The notes beneath the pieces were generated by a model that worked only from the letters and a program-made list of their open reading frames with translations, ran no database searches and was not told the DNA's origin. Position numbers and translations under genes: made by a program. A stretch of DNA of 64,000 nucleotides from Crocodylus rhombifer (Eukaryota > Chordata > Crocodylia > Crocodylidae), in the NCBI GenBank assembly GCA_038503035.1, contig JAVSML010024359.1, positions 744,001 through 808,000 on the forward strand, read 5' to 3'. This document shows positions 31,471 through 43,323 of this stretch, in pieces (position 1 is the stretch's first letter; each line of letters starts with the position of its first letter).

Positions 31471-32715
31471 TATGACCTCTGATCTCATCATTTAACTTCA
31501 CCAGTTTAAAGTCCTGATTCAGGCAAGCGCATAAATGAGTGCTTAACTTTAAGGACATTTTTATGTCATTATGTCTTATAGACTTCAATGAACTTGAACA
31601 CTTGCTTCAGTACTTTGATTAAAAAGGAGGGAGTCAGACACATTTTTAAAATTAAGAAAGTGCTTAAAGGTTTTTGTTGAATCGGGGCTCAAACAGCTAA
31701 TTTTTTTTATGTGACTGACTTTGCAGAGGTCATATCTTTAAGTATTTCTGAACTTTTTTCCATATATAAAAAGTAGGACCAGATTTTTGTTCTTCTAGAG
31801 AAGCATTTAATAATCTATTACCATATTTCTGGAAAAGCTAGCCATTTTAATAAAAATGCAGTTTTAAAGCTAAATATTCACCAGGATCCTAATTATTTAA
31901 CTAATATACGTGGAATTTAGAGGCATCTTTTGGCAATGAAAGTCTTCTCTTTTGTGACAGAGGTATTGAATGTATTGAAAGATGGCTAATTTATATATGT
32001 TTATAAAATGTATGTGATGAGAATTACTTTGCTCATATCTAAGTCTGGAAGAAATTATATCAAACAGACTAAAAACTCCACTGTACATTTCTCCTTAAAA
32101 AATAAATTACTTTGATATTTTAGTAAAATGCAAATTGAGGACCAAATGTAAATCTAGGAAGGAGGCATTTGGTCTTCTATCAGTATAAAATAAAAGGCAA
32201 AGGAGGATTTGCTGTGACAATGTCAGCTGATGTAAAATGTCATTAGTTCATTATAGAGCCATGACAATTTATACTAGCTGAGGATGTGTTCTGTAGTCAA
32301 GTTTTACAAAGAAGACCGTCAGCAACTTATTCAAGGAAGGCAAGCCACTAGCCTTCCTTCAGTTATGTGACTGTTAGATGCAGTTTCAATTGCTGGTATT
32401 TATGTTTCTCATCAAGTTTGGCTTAAGAACAAAAGCAATATCAGGGATTTTTCTAGTTTTAGTATCAAGGCATTACTTTGACTTCATATGAATATGACAC
32501 ACAGTCATATATAATTGCAATCAGAGAAGCTAATTTGTCCAGTACCTTGGCAGAAGTGGCTTAGGGTGTCTTCAAATTTTCCAGAAATTAGTCTACTATA
32601 GGAGTCAGCAACCTGTGCAGTGTGTCGGATCCAGCCTGCAGAAACAGGCTGTTGATCCTGAAATGTTGTTGACCCTTGGTCCCAAGGATCTAGCTGCATT
32701 GCAGAGGTATGTTCT
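31471..32715. other. Gene-free stretch, no recognised feature
   Basis: AT-rich unique sequence with short open frames. Confidence 0.5.
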
Positions 32716-32717
32716 AT

Positions 32718-33448
32718 CCATGGGTGGATCTAGGGTTTTGTAAAGGGAGGTTCAGTGGTGACGTGCATTATTACATATAACACAAAACATATTTTCCTCC
32801 CATTAAAAAGAAAGGACTAGGAGCTTTACTAATAAGCTAGGAACCTAGAGCTATATTAATCAGTTTAAAATAAAAAGAAAAGCAAAAATAACTTTATTGG
32901 AATGTGCATTAATTTGCTATATCATACATTCTATAAAAACACAACAAACTAGACAAAAATAATCAAAAAAGCTTATTTTATTAGTCCTGTTGTTTTTAGA
33001 ATTAAATGCCCATCTCTTTCAGATTCATAAAACAAAATCTATCCTTTTTAAGCATCTTGAGAGTCATTCAATATTTCACTGAAAGTTATTTCTGCACCTG
33101 AGTTAATGTTCACTTGAATTAACATTTCCATACCTGAGTTAATTTTTTTAGTTAGAGTTAAAAACCTATATAATCAGGAGCAACTAACAAACAGCAAAAC
33201 TGCAGAACAAAGAATAGCTTGATTAGTGGGACCGCTTACAAGGAGAGAGGGTTGTTAACACTTGTGGAATAAAGGGTTTCAAAGGAATCAGGTAAATTAT
33301 AATGAGCCATGAAATCAGTTGACTTCCTTGCTGCTGCCTGAATAGAAATGCAGCTGTCAATGCCCAGCAGTTAGTTTTAAAATTTGGATGGACCAGAAAT
33401 CACAGAGGAGTGTGACAGCACCACTGCACCCCTTGGATGCACCCATGG
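32718..33448. mobile_element. TIR-bounded DNA-transposon-like element
   Basis: Left end CCATGGGTGGATCTAGGG faces the right end, whose reverse complement is CCATGGGTGCATCCAAGGGG. Next inside, GGTTCAGTGGTG on the left matches GGTGCAGTGGTG on the reversed right. About 730 bp, AT-rich, no transposase. Flanks show no convincing target duplication. It contains the segment at 33240-33315 that recurs at 46536-46612. Confidence 0.55.
33240..33315 (+). repeat. Short segment shared with 46536-46612
   Basis: GGTTGTTAACACTTGTGGA and TAAATTATAATGAGCCATGA match GGTTGTTAATACCTGTGGA and TAAATTATAATGAACCATAA at 46.5 kb, at equal spacing. Confidence 0.6.
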
Positions 33449-33664
33449 TTGTATTCTTTTTTCCAGATAAATGGGTGCTTGGCGGATCCTACTAATCATT
33501 CTAAAACAGCACCTTACTGGTAGACTCAGAACAGATCACCCTTCACTATGCTGGAGGCCGAGGCCCAAGAATTTAGAAACTGGAACTTGTTTAGACCTGC
33601 TCTTGGTTGTATGTTTACTTGACAATGAAACTAGCCAATGATAGCCTAAAGAGAAATGGTTAGC

Positions 33665-33800
33665 TGTTGTAGTCTGAATTCAGGGGAAGTGAAGGTAGGA
33701 TAACACCTTAGAAACTAACTAGTTTAGAGAATCATAAGCTTTCATAGATGACAGCCTGTGAAAATTTATGCCTCTCTGAAACTTTTGGTCTCTAAAATGA
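33665..33800 (-). mobile_element. Penelope-like tail fragment
   Basis: GTTGTAGTCTGAATTC, then ATAACACCTTAGAAACTAACTAG and CATAAGCTTTCATAGATGAC follow the order of the widespread amniote repeat tail (GTTGTAGCCGTG..., CACCTTAGAGACTAAC, ATAAGCTTTCGTGG). I assign it to Penelope-like elements by analogy with 23770. Confidence 0.5.
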
Positions 33801-36771
33801 TAGGCTAGGAAATTGTGGTGCCCACTGCCCATTGTACACACACATAGTTTGTAGTTTGTCCCTCCAATCTTGCTAGCTCAGATAACAGTCTCAGTGAAGA
33901 TGCAGCAGCCTGAGCGTCAGTGCAGACTCTGCAGAAGCTGGATGAGGTCACTGTTACTTAACTGAGTGCTGAGACCACAATGAAGTGCATATCGCCACAT
34001 TTGCACTGTTACTCGAATTAGCTGTCTTAAAGCTGATTCTGCTATACGTTTACATCCCATATTCAAACCTTGTGATTGCAGTGTAGACATAGTGTACAAA
34101 GAAAATCCAAAAGATGGCTTCATTTATCAATATATAGCTATAAACTGGCAGAGAAAATATATGTGGAAGAAAAACACTAGTCTCTCAAGAATTCCCAGAA
34201 GGTCATTAGCCTGGGCTTCACTCTGAAAATAGCGAATAATTCATCATCATTTCTGCTTCTGTATAATTTCTCATTTGCATTTTACCATAACTTGAGAAGA
34301 AAATAAAAGGAGTATTAACCGCTTGAGAAGGAAGAGCAGCAAACAGGAGGGCTGGGAGCAGTGATAGAAGCTCAGATAACAAGCACATGAGGCAGGGAAC
34401 TGGTAGTATAATCTAAGCCATGGTGAGATTGGGAACTTCCTGGGAATGAGAGCAGCAATCAGCATCACACAGTAAAACAGCAGGAGCATTACAAATGAGA
34501 TTTTTGAAAGCCAGGAAGCTGGCAGTAGAGTGAGAACTGCAGAACCAGCTGGAGAAGGAACTAGCAATCGGTGCAATGTAACAAAGCAGCAAGAGCTCAA
34601 TAAATGATTTCTGAAAATTGTGGGGTTTCAAAAAAACTTTGTATAATTAATTGCTCTATTCGCCACAAAGGGAAAGTTTCTCTTGCACACACATTCAAAC
34701 ATCAGCCTCTTTCTCTCCTAGTACTTTCTCATCCATTTGATGTTTCCTTCATCCTTGGTCACTTAGGAAGGCAATTGTGCTACTTGAATTCATTTCCAGT
34801 TTCTCCCCATCCCTTTTATACTATTGAGGCACAAAAAGCAAAGAAAGAAAATGCATACATTTTAGTATGCATATTTTGGTTGCATTGGCAGATTTTTCAG
34901 CCTATGATTGCCCCACATGCTGAGAACTGTTAAGGGAAGTAAACTACATTACATGGAGTTCTGTTTTCTCCTTAGCACATAATGAGCAGGTTGAGGGAGT
35001 ATCTAGTCTGAATGGATGGGTAGTTGCTCATATGAGTTTACAGCAGCAGCACCAGTCAAATTATTGCAAAAGCTCTTGAATTCAGTTTGTCTGGCATGGT
35101 TTTCTGTCCTTTATTCCGGCTTGCATGAAATCTGTTGTTGATGTATGCTTCAGCTCATTTAAAAACAAATCGTTAAATGCAGGGCAGAAAATTAATAGAA
35201 AAAATAATAAAAAAAAGCAAAACCTTCCTTCCTGCAGAGCCCCTGACAGGGAGACGGGGCAGGACACTCGGATTAAAGATCCCAGCTGGTGTGGCTGAGC
35301 AGGGGGAGTTCCCCCCAGCACAGATGTGTAAGTTTTTGCAGTGTGGGGGAGAGGAGAGGCACAACTATGCATTGCTGCTGCCGCCCCCTCTGCTGCCAGG
35401 CCCTGGCTGGAGCCAGGCTGCAGCCCTGAGCCCTATACCCTACCATCAGCGCAGAAATCTAGGGGGTCAAGTATCCTCTCATGCCCCCCACCATGTTGCC
35501 TATGTCCCCCAGGCCCCCAGGTCAGTGGGGTCTCACAGGGCAGCTCTGGCTTTCATATCTTTGTATCCCAGCTATTTGATTTGCTCGTTCCTGGGAGTGC
35601 AAGGGGCCAGATGCAGATCAGTCTTGGTACTGCACAGGCCTGGGAACCTTCAGGGTTACATTCTCAAAGACCAGAGCTCTTCTTGAGCCCTGCCCTAGGC
35701 TTGGCAGATGAGCATTGTCCCAGTGAGTAGCTACTTACCTGCCTCTCCTGACCATCAGAGATGGTATGAACAGCATGCTGTTGGGGGTAGCACTTGCCTT
35801 ACCCTGTCCTCTAGGACTCTCCACCACCACTGTATCATTCCCGCCTCATCCCATACATGTGGCATCTGGCACCTGGCAGCCCCAGGCCTTGTGCCACGGT
35901 TCAACCATCACAATATCTTACAGTAAAAGAGTGATGTGCAATAAAAAGAGAAAAAAGTGTGAAACAATGCCACAGGACTGTATCCATTTATCATAGCTGC
36001 TAGGTTTACAACTATTTTTCACTAGGACACTAATGTAAAATGGCTGCTATGCAGCCAAGAATGAGGGCTAGGATCTCTGGAATTTATGTTTGAAAATGAT
36101 TAATGCTACAGGGAATATTTCTTATGGGAAATGACATAAAAGGCACAGTGACAATGGTTTACTAAAAGGTATATTTGTAAAGACTGCAGGATGAGCTATG
36201 ACAGCTCTTTCTTTCTGTTTAACATTAGCTTTAATTTCTGGATGCTAAGATAACACATCTGGAGAAACTCTGGAATATGAAGCAGGACAATGAACCCCTG
36301 ATGCCAACATTTTCAATGCAGTTTGACTGATCCTAATGCCTCCTCTAGACTTGTGTATCTGAAATATGGGATCATCATTTATAGGTGAAAGATGTTTTAT
36401 AAGTACCAAAATTATTGAGGCTTTTTTAGAATTGAAAGATAGTTGAAAAGGATTTTGTATTCTTATTTTACTCATTCAAGACTTCAGAAAATGATGTTAG
36501 TACTTGATGTACAAAGAGTGGAAATGTGTGAATGGGACTTAGTTTCTCATCAGCACAACTGAATTGCAGATTTTCTGCACATGCCTTTAGTTGCTTCATT
36601 TTTTTGCTCTGGTTATTTTCTTATTTTCTATTTATACATGACAAGGTATCTGGGAACCAGACTAGGCCCTAAAGATTTGAAATTATTATTCTGTGTTCAG
36701 AGCACAGTTCTAAAAACTGTATACTAGAACATGTGCTTTTACAGCCACACTCTAGATTTCCCTGAAACTAG
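33801..36771. other. Gene-free stretch with a GC-richer patch
   Basis: Mostly unique AT-rich sequence. The part at about 35220-35900 is richer in GC, with overlapping open frames up to 169 codons on the plus strand and others on the minus strand. None shows a domain and no splice pattern favours one, so I leave it unassigned. Confidence 0.45.
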
Positions 36772-36864
36772 AGTCATAGAATCAATGAGTTGGAAGGGAC
36801 CTAGACAGATCATCGAGTCTGACTCCCTGCCATGGGCAGGAAGGAGCACTGGGGGTGGCAGGGG

Positions 36865-39755
36865 TCATAAGACCCCAGCCAGGTGCCTATCCAGCCTCCT
36901 CTTGAAGATTTCCAGGGAAGGTGAGAGCACCGCCTCTCCGGGAAGCCTATTCCAGGCTCTGGCCACCCTTACAGTGAAGTAGTTCTTCCTGCTGTCTAAC
37001 CTAAACCTATCCTCCCTCAGCTTGTGGCCATTGTTCCTGGTGACTCCAAGGGGGGCCCTGGTGACCAGACTTTCCCCGAGTCCCTGCTGCTGGCCCCTGA
37101 TAAAGTTGTAGGCAGCCACAAGATCCCCGCTCAGCCTCCTCTTGTGGAGACTGAAGAGATTCAAGTCCCTCAGCCTCTCCTCATAGGTCTGACCACGGAG
37201 GCCCTCAACCATACGAGTGGCCTCCTCTGGACCCTCTCCAGGTTCTCCACGTCCCTCTTGAAGTGCGGCGCCCAGAACTGGACACAGTACTCCGGCTGCA
37301 GCCTGACCAGCGCTGCATAGAGGGGGAGCAAGACCTCTCTGGACCTGTTAGAGATGCCCCTGTTGATGTATAACAGGGTGCGGTTGGCTCTGCCTGTTGC
37401 TTCGTCGCATTGGTGACTCATATTCATCCTGGAGTCAATCATGACTCCAAGATCTCTCTCTGCCTCTGTGCTGCTGAGAGGGTCAGCCCCTAGCCTGTAA
37501 CCATAATGCTGGTTCCCTCTCCCCAGGTGCAGCACTCAGCACTTGTCCCTGTTGAACCGCATCCTGTTCAGATCCACCCACTTCTCCAACCTATCCAGGT
37601 CTGCCTGGATGTGGTCCCTGCCTGCCGGCATATTCACTTTACCCCACAGCTTGGTGTCATCAGTGAACTTGAACAGGGTGCTCTCCACACCCTCGTCCAG
37701 GTCGCTAATGAAGATATTGAACAGCACCAGCCCAAGGATCGAGCCCTGGGGGACTCCGCTGCCCACACCCTCCCAGGTCGACATTGACCCGTCCACCACC
37801 ACCCTCTGGGTGCGCCCCTGGAGCCAGTTTGCCACCCATGTGACTGTGCACTCGTCAATGCCACAGACCCTCAGCTTGCCCACCAGAATTGGCTAGGACA
37901 CTGTGTCGAAGGCCTTCTGGAAGTCCAAGAAGATGACATTGACTTCCTCCTTCACATCTAAGCTTTTTGTTACCTTGTCATAGAAAGAGACCAGGTTAGT
38001 CAGGCAGGATCGGCCTGGCATGAACCCATGTTGGTTACCCCTCAACATCACTTCCCCTGCAGGGCTCTCACAAATGTGGCCCTCGATAATTTTTCAAAGA
38101 CCTTCCCCAGGAGAGAAGTGAGGCTGACTGGCCTGTAGTTGCCAGGCTCTTCCTTCCTCCCCTTCTTGAAAATAGGGACCACATTGGCCCTTTTCCAGTC
38201 CTCAGGAACTTGGCCCGAGCACCAGGAGTCCTCAAACAGCCATGCCAATGGCTCCACAATGACACCAGCCAATTCCCTCAGCACCCGTGGATGAAGGTCA
38301 TCCGGGCCCGCCGACTTGGACACATCTAAGCCCTCCAGGTAATCCTTAACTAGGTCTGAACTAACAGTCGCGGGACTCGCATCCTTCCTGGGCCTCTCTA
38401 CACTGTCACCCGAGAGCACCCTATTGTCAGCAGACAGGAACGCGGAGGCAAAGAACTTGTTGAAGAGTTCTGCCTTCTCTCGTGCGTCCGTCACCAACTG
38501 CCCTGCCCTGCCTCGTAGGGGCCCAATGTTACCCCGAGACTTCTTCTTGCTGCCTATATACTTGAAAAAGGACTTTTTGTTATCCTTAATCCCAGAAGAT
38601 AATCTAAGCTTCAGTGCCGCTTTAGCCTTCCTTACCAAATCCCTACAAGCTCAGGTCAGGGAGGTGTACTCCTCCTTTGACCCTGCCCCCTGCTTCCACC
38701 ACCAGTACGCTTTTTTCTTTGCTCTCAGGCCAGCCTGGATATCTGCGCTCAGCCATGAAGGTTTCTTGGACCCTTTTCCCACCTTCCTGTGCAGAGGAAT
38801 TATGCCCTGCTGCGCCCCAAGAATAGCCTCCTTGAGGAAGGACCACCTTTCCTGGACCCCCATACTAGCTACACCCTGGGCTCCAAGTGTCTCCCTGAGC
38901 ACATCAAAGTTGGCTTTCCTAAAGCCAAGCATTTGCACTGTGCTAGTTACCCTCCCCACCTTTCTCTGAATAGCAAACTGGATTATTTCATGATCACTGT
39001 CCCCTAGCCTCCCTTGTACTAGCACCTCCCCCACCAGGTCATCCCCAGAGGCTAACACCAGATCCAGTATGGCGTTTTCTCTAGTGGGGACGTGTACCTC
39101 CTGCATGAGGTGTAGATCCTATATGCATGTCAGGAACCTTTGTGAGTGGCTAGACCTGGCCGACTGCTCCTCCCAGTTGATGTCAGGGTAGTTCATATCC
39201 CCCATGACCACAACATCCTTTGCACGCATGGCCTCCCCCAGCTGCCTGGAGAATTCCAGATCCAGCTCTTCCTCCTAATGTAGTGGCCTGTAGTAAACCC
39301 CTACCACCAGATCCCTCTCCCCCTGCCCTCCTTGAAGTTTGACCCACAGGGTCTCAGTTAAGCCTTCCTCTGGTCCCATTTGGAAGGTAGAACTGGTATA
39401 CTGTTCCCTAACATAAAGCTCACCCCCCCCCCACCTTTTTCCCCTTCCTATCTCTTCTAAACAACCTATAGCCCTCCATGTCTAATGCCCAGTCAAAAGT
39501 TTCATCCCACCATGTCTCCACTAGGCCAACCAGGTCCATTTTACTACTTGCAAGCAGGAGAGCAAGCTCCTCCTGCTTGTTCCCCATGCTTCTTGCATTA
39601 GTGAAGAGACACCTTAATCCCCCTGAGGGAGCCTGGGGCACCCCCCCTTCCTGAGAGACAACTGGTCCCTTGGTATATACCTGAGCTCTTACCTGGGCAG
39701 GTCCTACACCTGGTTGAGTTTTCTCTTGCTCCTGTAGATCCCCATTCCCCGACAA
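36865..39755 (-). pseudogene. CR1 ORF2: endonuclease-reverse transcriptase, broken
   Basis: The endonuclease starts with LRCLFTNARSMGNKQEEL and WWDETFDW, followed by MGDMNYPDINW and, further on, GDSDHEIIQF (the catalytic SDH). The linker has RKAKAALKLRLSSGIKDNKK. The reverse transcriptase has DDLHPRVLREL, VVPIFKKGRKEEPGNYRPVS, NVIFLDFQKAFDTVS, GVPQGSILGLVLFNIFISDL and FTDDTKLWG, where the usual FADD motif reads FTDD. The thumb/tail region includes [20 protein letters not shown]. Lesions: a frameshift at the C-run 39421-39431, stops at 39275, 39119, 38651, 37893 and 37536, and a frame change near 38050-38060. It cannot make a full protein. Confidence 0.85.
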
Positions 39756-39920
39756 ATTTAGTTTAAAGCCTGCCGGAGGAGGTCAACTAGCCTGTAAGAA
39801 AAAAACTCTTACCTTTGAGATGGAGACCATCATGCCCCAGTACGCCCTCTGCTCTGAAGTGCGGGTCGTGGTCCAGGAAGCCAAATCCGGCGTGATGACA
39901 CCAACTCCGGAGTCACCAGT

Positions 39921-40829
39921 TCACCTCACGGATGCAGGTGCTCTGCCACTGACGGCCTCCACTAACTGGGAGGAGGGACGAAAAGACCACTTGGGCCCCC
40001 AACTCTCTAAGCTTGGCCCCCAGGACCACGTAGTCATCCATGATCTAGTCTGGACTACTCCGGGCCGCATCATTGTTCCCACATGGATGAGGAACATAGG
40101 ATAGCAGTCGGAAGGCCGGATGAGGTCAGTGATTTTCCCTGTTATGTCCTCAATCTTGGCTCCTGGGAGACAGTACACTTCTCTCACATTGGGGTCCGTG
40201 CGGTGGATGGGTCCCTCCGTTCCTCTGAGGAGGGAGTCCCCTATGATGATGACCCGACATCTCTTCCTCTGGGTCACTGGATGATGCCCAGTTGGTATGG
40301 ATGCCCGCTTGCTGGATGAGAGCATGGCTTCCTCCCTACCTTCTTCCTCATGCCCAGTCTCCTCCAGCGCTGCCAGGGCTGCATATCTGTTCCCCAGTTG
40401 TACTGGAGTGACAGTTGATGCAGCTACGTGCTGCCTGTGATGCCGCCTGGCCCTGGAGGTGACCATCCTCCATTTGCCTGCTGCAGACTCCTGGGTGGTG
40501 ACAGCCTGAGGGGATGGGCCCTGCAGAGAGAGAAGGTACTCATCAATCTCATCCTCCACAGCCCTGATCCCCTGCAGCCTGCTCACCTCCAGCTGGAGCT
40601 CTCTCACCTGCCCCTCCAGCGCCGCAATCCTGGCATAGGTGGGACAGGTGAGAGAAGCCCCCACCTCTGCGTCCCTCCCTGGCCCTAAGAACCAAGCCAG
40701 GCAGCCCCCAGAGGCAGGTGGTCCCACCTGCGTGGAAGCCTCACCGGTCCCTGGGCCAGGAGGCAGTCGTGGGGCAGGAGCCCTGGCTGCACTCTGTGTA
40801 ACAACTCTCATGCTGTCGCCCCCACTCAC
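39921..40829 (-). pseudogene. CR1 ORF1: coiled-coil plus SGNH esterase, frameshifted
   Basis: 302-codon frame. Residues about 65-100 have a heptad-like coiled-coil stretch (ALEGQVRELQLEVSRLQG). Residues about 190-250 carry the esterase domain of CR1 ORF1: VIIIGDSLLRGTEG (block I GDS serine), CLPGAKIEDITGKI and LIHVGT. Just after HVGT the expected NDAAR block occurs in another frame, and sequence such as DYVVLGAKLRELGAQVVFSS then continues there, so a frameshift near 40070 separates the C-terminal half. The protein normally binds RNA and helps retrotransposition. The N-terminal PHD-like part is not clear. Confidence 0.75.
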
Positions 40830-41098
40830 TTACCTGGAGACTACTGTTGCTGCTGCTGCTGCCGTTGGCTCTTCCGTTGCCTGTGCAAACCCCGGTGCAA
40901 ACTCCGGCGCGCCCCTAAAGAGCGCGCCTGTTTGTGCTCCCTGTTCATGCGGCTTGGGAGCACAGCTCCCGCCTGGTGTGGCTAAATAGGGTTAGGCAGG
41001 GAAAGAGTCCCCTGCCTGATCGCCAGCACCTGGCCCCACTCGCTCCCGTCCCCCGGCTTACCTCCTCGTTGCTGCAGCTGTCCCTTAGCTGCAGATCA

Positions 41099-41121
41099 CT
41101 GCTGCTGCTGCTGCTGCTGCC
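41099..41121. repeat. (CTG)n microsatellite
   Basis: Seven to eight CTG units at the 5' end of CR1 copy 1; a shorter run lies at 40848-40862. Confidence 0.9.
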
Positions 41122-41175
41122 GCCTCAAGGGTCTGGGGATACCGGGGACACGTGTGCTCCCTCTGGCATCCTCAG

Positions 41176-42015
41176 CTAGCTACTTAAAATCAAAATTTCC
41201 AATCCGACACTGGGGTGGATTTGGGGGGGGGGGGGGTTTCAGTTGTGCAGGCACACCCCTCTTTCACATGAGCACACCATGGGGGAAGTTGTGAAGGCCT
41301 TTTTAAAAAAAAATTCCAGAAGCAAGTAAGAATTTCGCTCTCTTTTTCCTTTCATATTCAATGGCACTTTCCTTCCCCTCTCCCCCTCTCTCCTTCTTTC
41401 CCCTGCCCACAGCTTACAGTCTCCAGCTGCTGTGGAGGTAGAGGAGAGCTCCAGAGCCTCTCTTTCCTGCTCCAGCAGGGCTCATCACAGAGCTGGGTTC
41501 AGCCAGGGACAGCAGCAGCAGCAGCATGCAGGTTCCTCCTCCCTGCTTGCCAGCTCAGCTGGAGGGGGGCAGGAGTGGCTCTGGAACCCCTTCCCCACTG
41601 CCACCTCATTCCATCTCAGCAGGGGCAGTGGCTATACCACGCAGGGGAGCGGGAAATAGGAGAAGAAGTGGGGGAAAGTCATGTGAAGCACAGAGGGGAA
41701 GTGAGAAGGGAGGAAAGATTCTTATGTGCTTGAGGGACTTAAAAAATGTCCCCACTACTCTTCCTATGGTGTGTTCTGTCTGCAGTGGGAGAATGCTGGG
41801 AGCCAGGGTGCAGCCACCCCTGTGCTGTAGGTTGCTGCTTCTGTAACCCCCTTTCTGAAATCGTGGATCAATGCCTTGCACCATAGTGAAACATTATTTT
41901 TGGGGCTTTCTTAACAGGAAGGACTCTGAATGACAGACTGCTAGTTATCTCCTGCTGCTACTCCTCACTATTCCTAGATGTGCCTCTACTTTCCATGGCA
42001 CACATATCTTTGTGA
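41176..42015. other. Gene-free stretch, no recognised feature
   Basis: Includes a G-run at 41222-41236 and a (GCA)n stretch near 41511. Short open frames in both directions show no domain. Confidence 0.45.
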
Positions 42016-42019
42016 TGTC

Positions 42020-42190
42020 GTTTTTAGATCAACTGTATAGTTGAGAGAGAAGTTGGATAAATGTTTGGACATGAAGTGACCTTTTTCAGGTCACCTTAAA
42101 CTTAATGTTCAGGTCACTTAAAAAAGCCTGTTCAACATCTCTCCAAAATACAAAGTTGCCCAATAAAAGATACCACAAAAAACCCTTACC
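42020..42190 (+). mobile_element. Penelope-tail-like fragment with hairpin
   Basis: AAGTTGCCCAATAAAAGATACCA resembles the tail AGTTGGTCTAATAAAAGATATCA at 50648. A hairpin, AAGTGACCTTTTTCAGGTCACC with a further GGTCACTT, lies upstream. Weak assignment. Confidence 0.35.
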
Positions 42191-42324
42191 TTTCATAATT
42201 TCCTCAATTCATTACAGTTAGTATATTCCACCCCTATCTCTAATTCCAGTCAGGCTTGAAAGTAAGTCCTAGAACTCTGGAGGTGTGATAAGGGACTTTG
42301 CTACAGTTTCCATATTTATTATTC

Positions 42325-43323
42325 ACTAAATGTGGTGCCCATCTTCAAGAAAGGAAGGAAGATCCAGGGAACTAAAGGACAATCTGTTTGACTCCAATCC
42401 TGGGGAAGATCTTGGAAAAAATTATCAAAGAAACCAGCAACAACAGGCTAATGGAAGGCAACATTCTGAGAGAGAGAGCCTACATGGCTTCATCATGGAT
42501 AGATCTTGCCTAACCAGCCTCATTTCCTTCTGTGAAGCATAACCTGGACAGAGGAGAAAAGGTTTAGGTCATATATTTAGATTTAAAAAAAACCCTTTGA
42601 CTTGGTCTCCCACGATGTCCTCATGGTAAAATTGGGGAACTGTGGCCTCCACAACCTTATGATCCGATGGCTGGAGAACTAACTGGCTCAGTGGTTCAGA
42701 CCCAGAGAGTGCTAGTCAATGGAACTGAGTCAACATGGTGCCAGGTGACCAGTGGTGTCCTCTAGGACTCTGTACACAGACCAGTACTCTTTAATATATT
42801 TATAAATGATCTGGATTTGGGTGCCAGAAGCAGACTGGCTAAGTTCGCAGATGACACCCAAGTATGGGGAAGCGTGGTCACTCTAGAGGATAGGCTGGCA
42901 ATTCAGGCTGACCTGGACAGGCTTGCAAGGTGGGTGGATCAAAACCTGATGACATTCAACACAGAGAAATGCAAGGTGCTCCACCTTGGGAGAAAAAACC
43001 CATGTCATACTTATAGGCTTGGCAGTGCTACACTCACTAGCACCATGATCAAAAGAGACTTGAGGGTCATGATTGACCTCAAGATGAACATGAGCTACCA
43101 ATGCGATGCCACAGCCAGCAAAGCAAATAAAACTCTGGCTTGCATCAACTGATGCATCTCAAGGAAGACCCAACAAGTCATCCTCCCACTTTACTCAGCC
43201 TTGGCGAGGCTGCAGCTGGAGAACTGTCCAATTCTGGGCTCCACACTTTAGAAAGGATGTGGAGAAGCTTGAGAGAGTCCAGAGGAGAGCCACACGCATG
43301 ATCACAGGTCAAGAAAACAGGCC
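42325..43323 (+). mobile_element. CR1 LINE copy 2, part 1 (reverse transcriptase)
   Basis: 5'-truncated CR1 on the plus strand. Pieces read VVPIFKKG-like WCPSSRKEGRSRELK, then GFIMDRSCLTSLISF, and a 111-codon frame with LAKFADDTQVWG (intact F-A-D-D) and TFNTEKCKVLHLGRK. Several frameshifts and stops break it. An LTR interrupts it at AAACAGGCC. Confidence 0.85.

Larger units (their letters stand above)
36772..41175 (-). mobile_element. CR1 LINE copy 1, nearly full length
   Basis: About 4.4 kb. The 3' end lies at 36772 with the CR1-type ATTCTATGA tail motif (plus strand TCATAGAAT). Reading the minus strand one meets a 5' untranslated region with CAG/CTG repeats (about 40830-41175), ORF1 (39921-40829), ORF2 (about 36865-39755) and a short 3' end. 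Comparison with copies 2-4, which are 5'-truncated, shows this is the most complete. The exact 5' boundary is inferred from loss of CR1-like content near 41175. Confidence 0.85.

Noticed and set aside
35177..35730. 169- and 129-codon plus-strand frames in a GC-richer patch
   Set aside because: Overlapping frames, no domain, no convincing splice sites. A host exon cannot be excluded but is not supported.
38424..38969. 181-codon plus-strand open frame
   Set aside because: It is antisense to CR1 ORF2 and is explained as a shadow of that gene.
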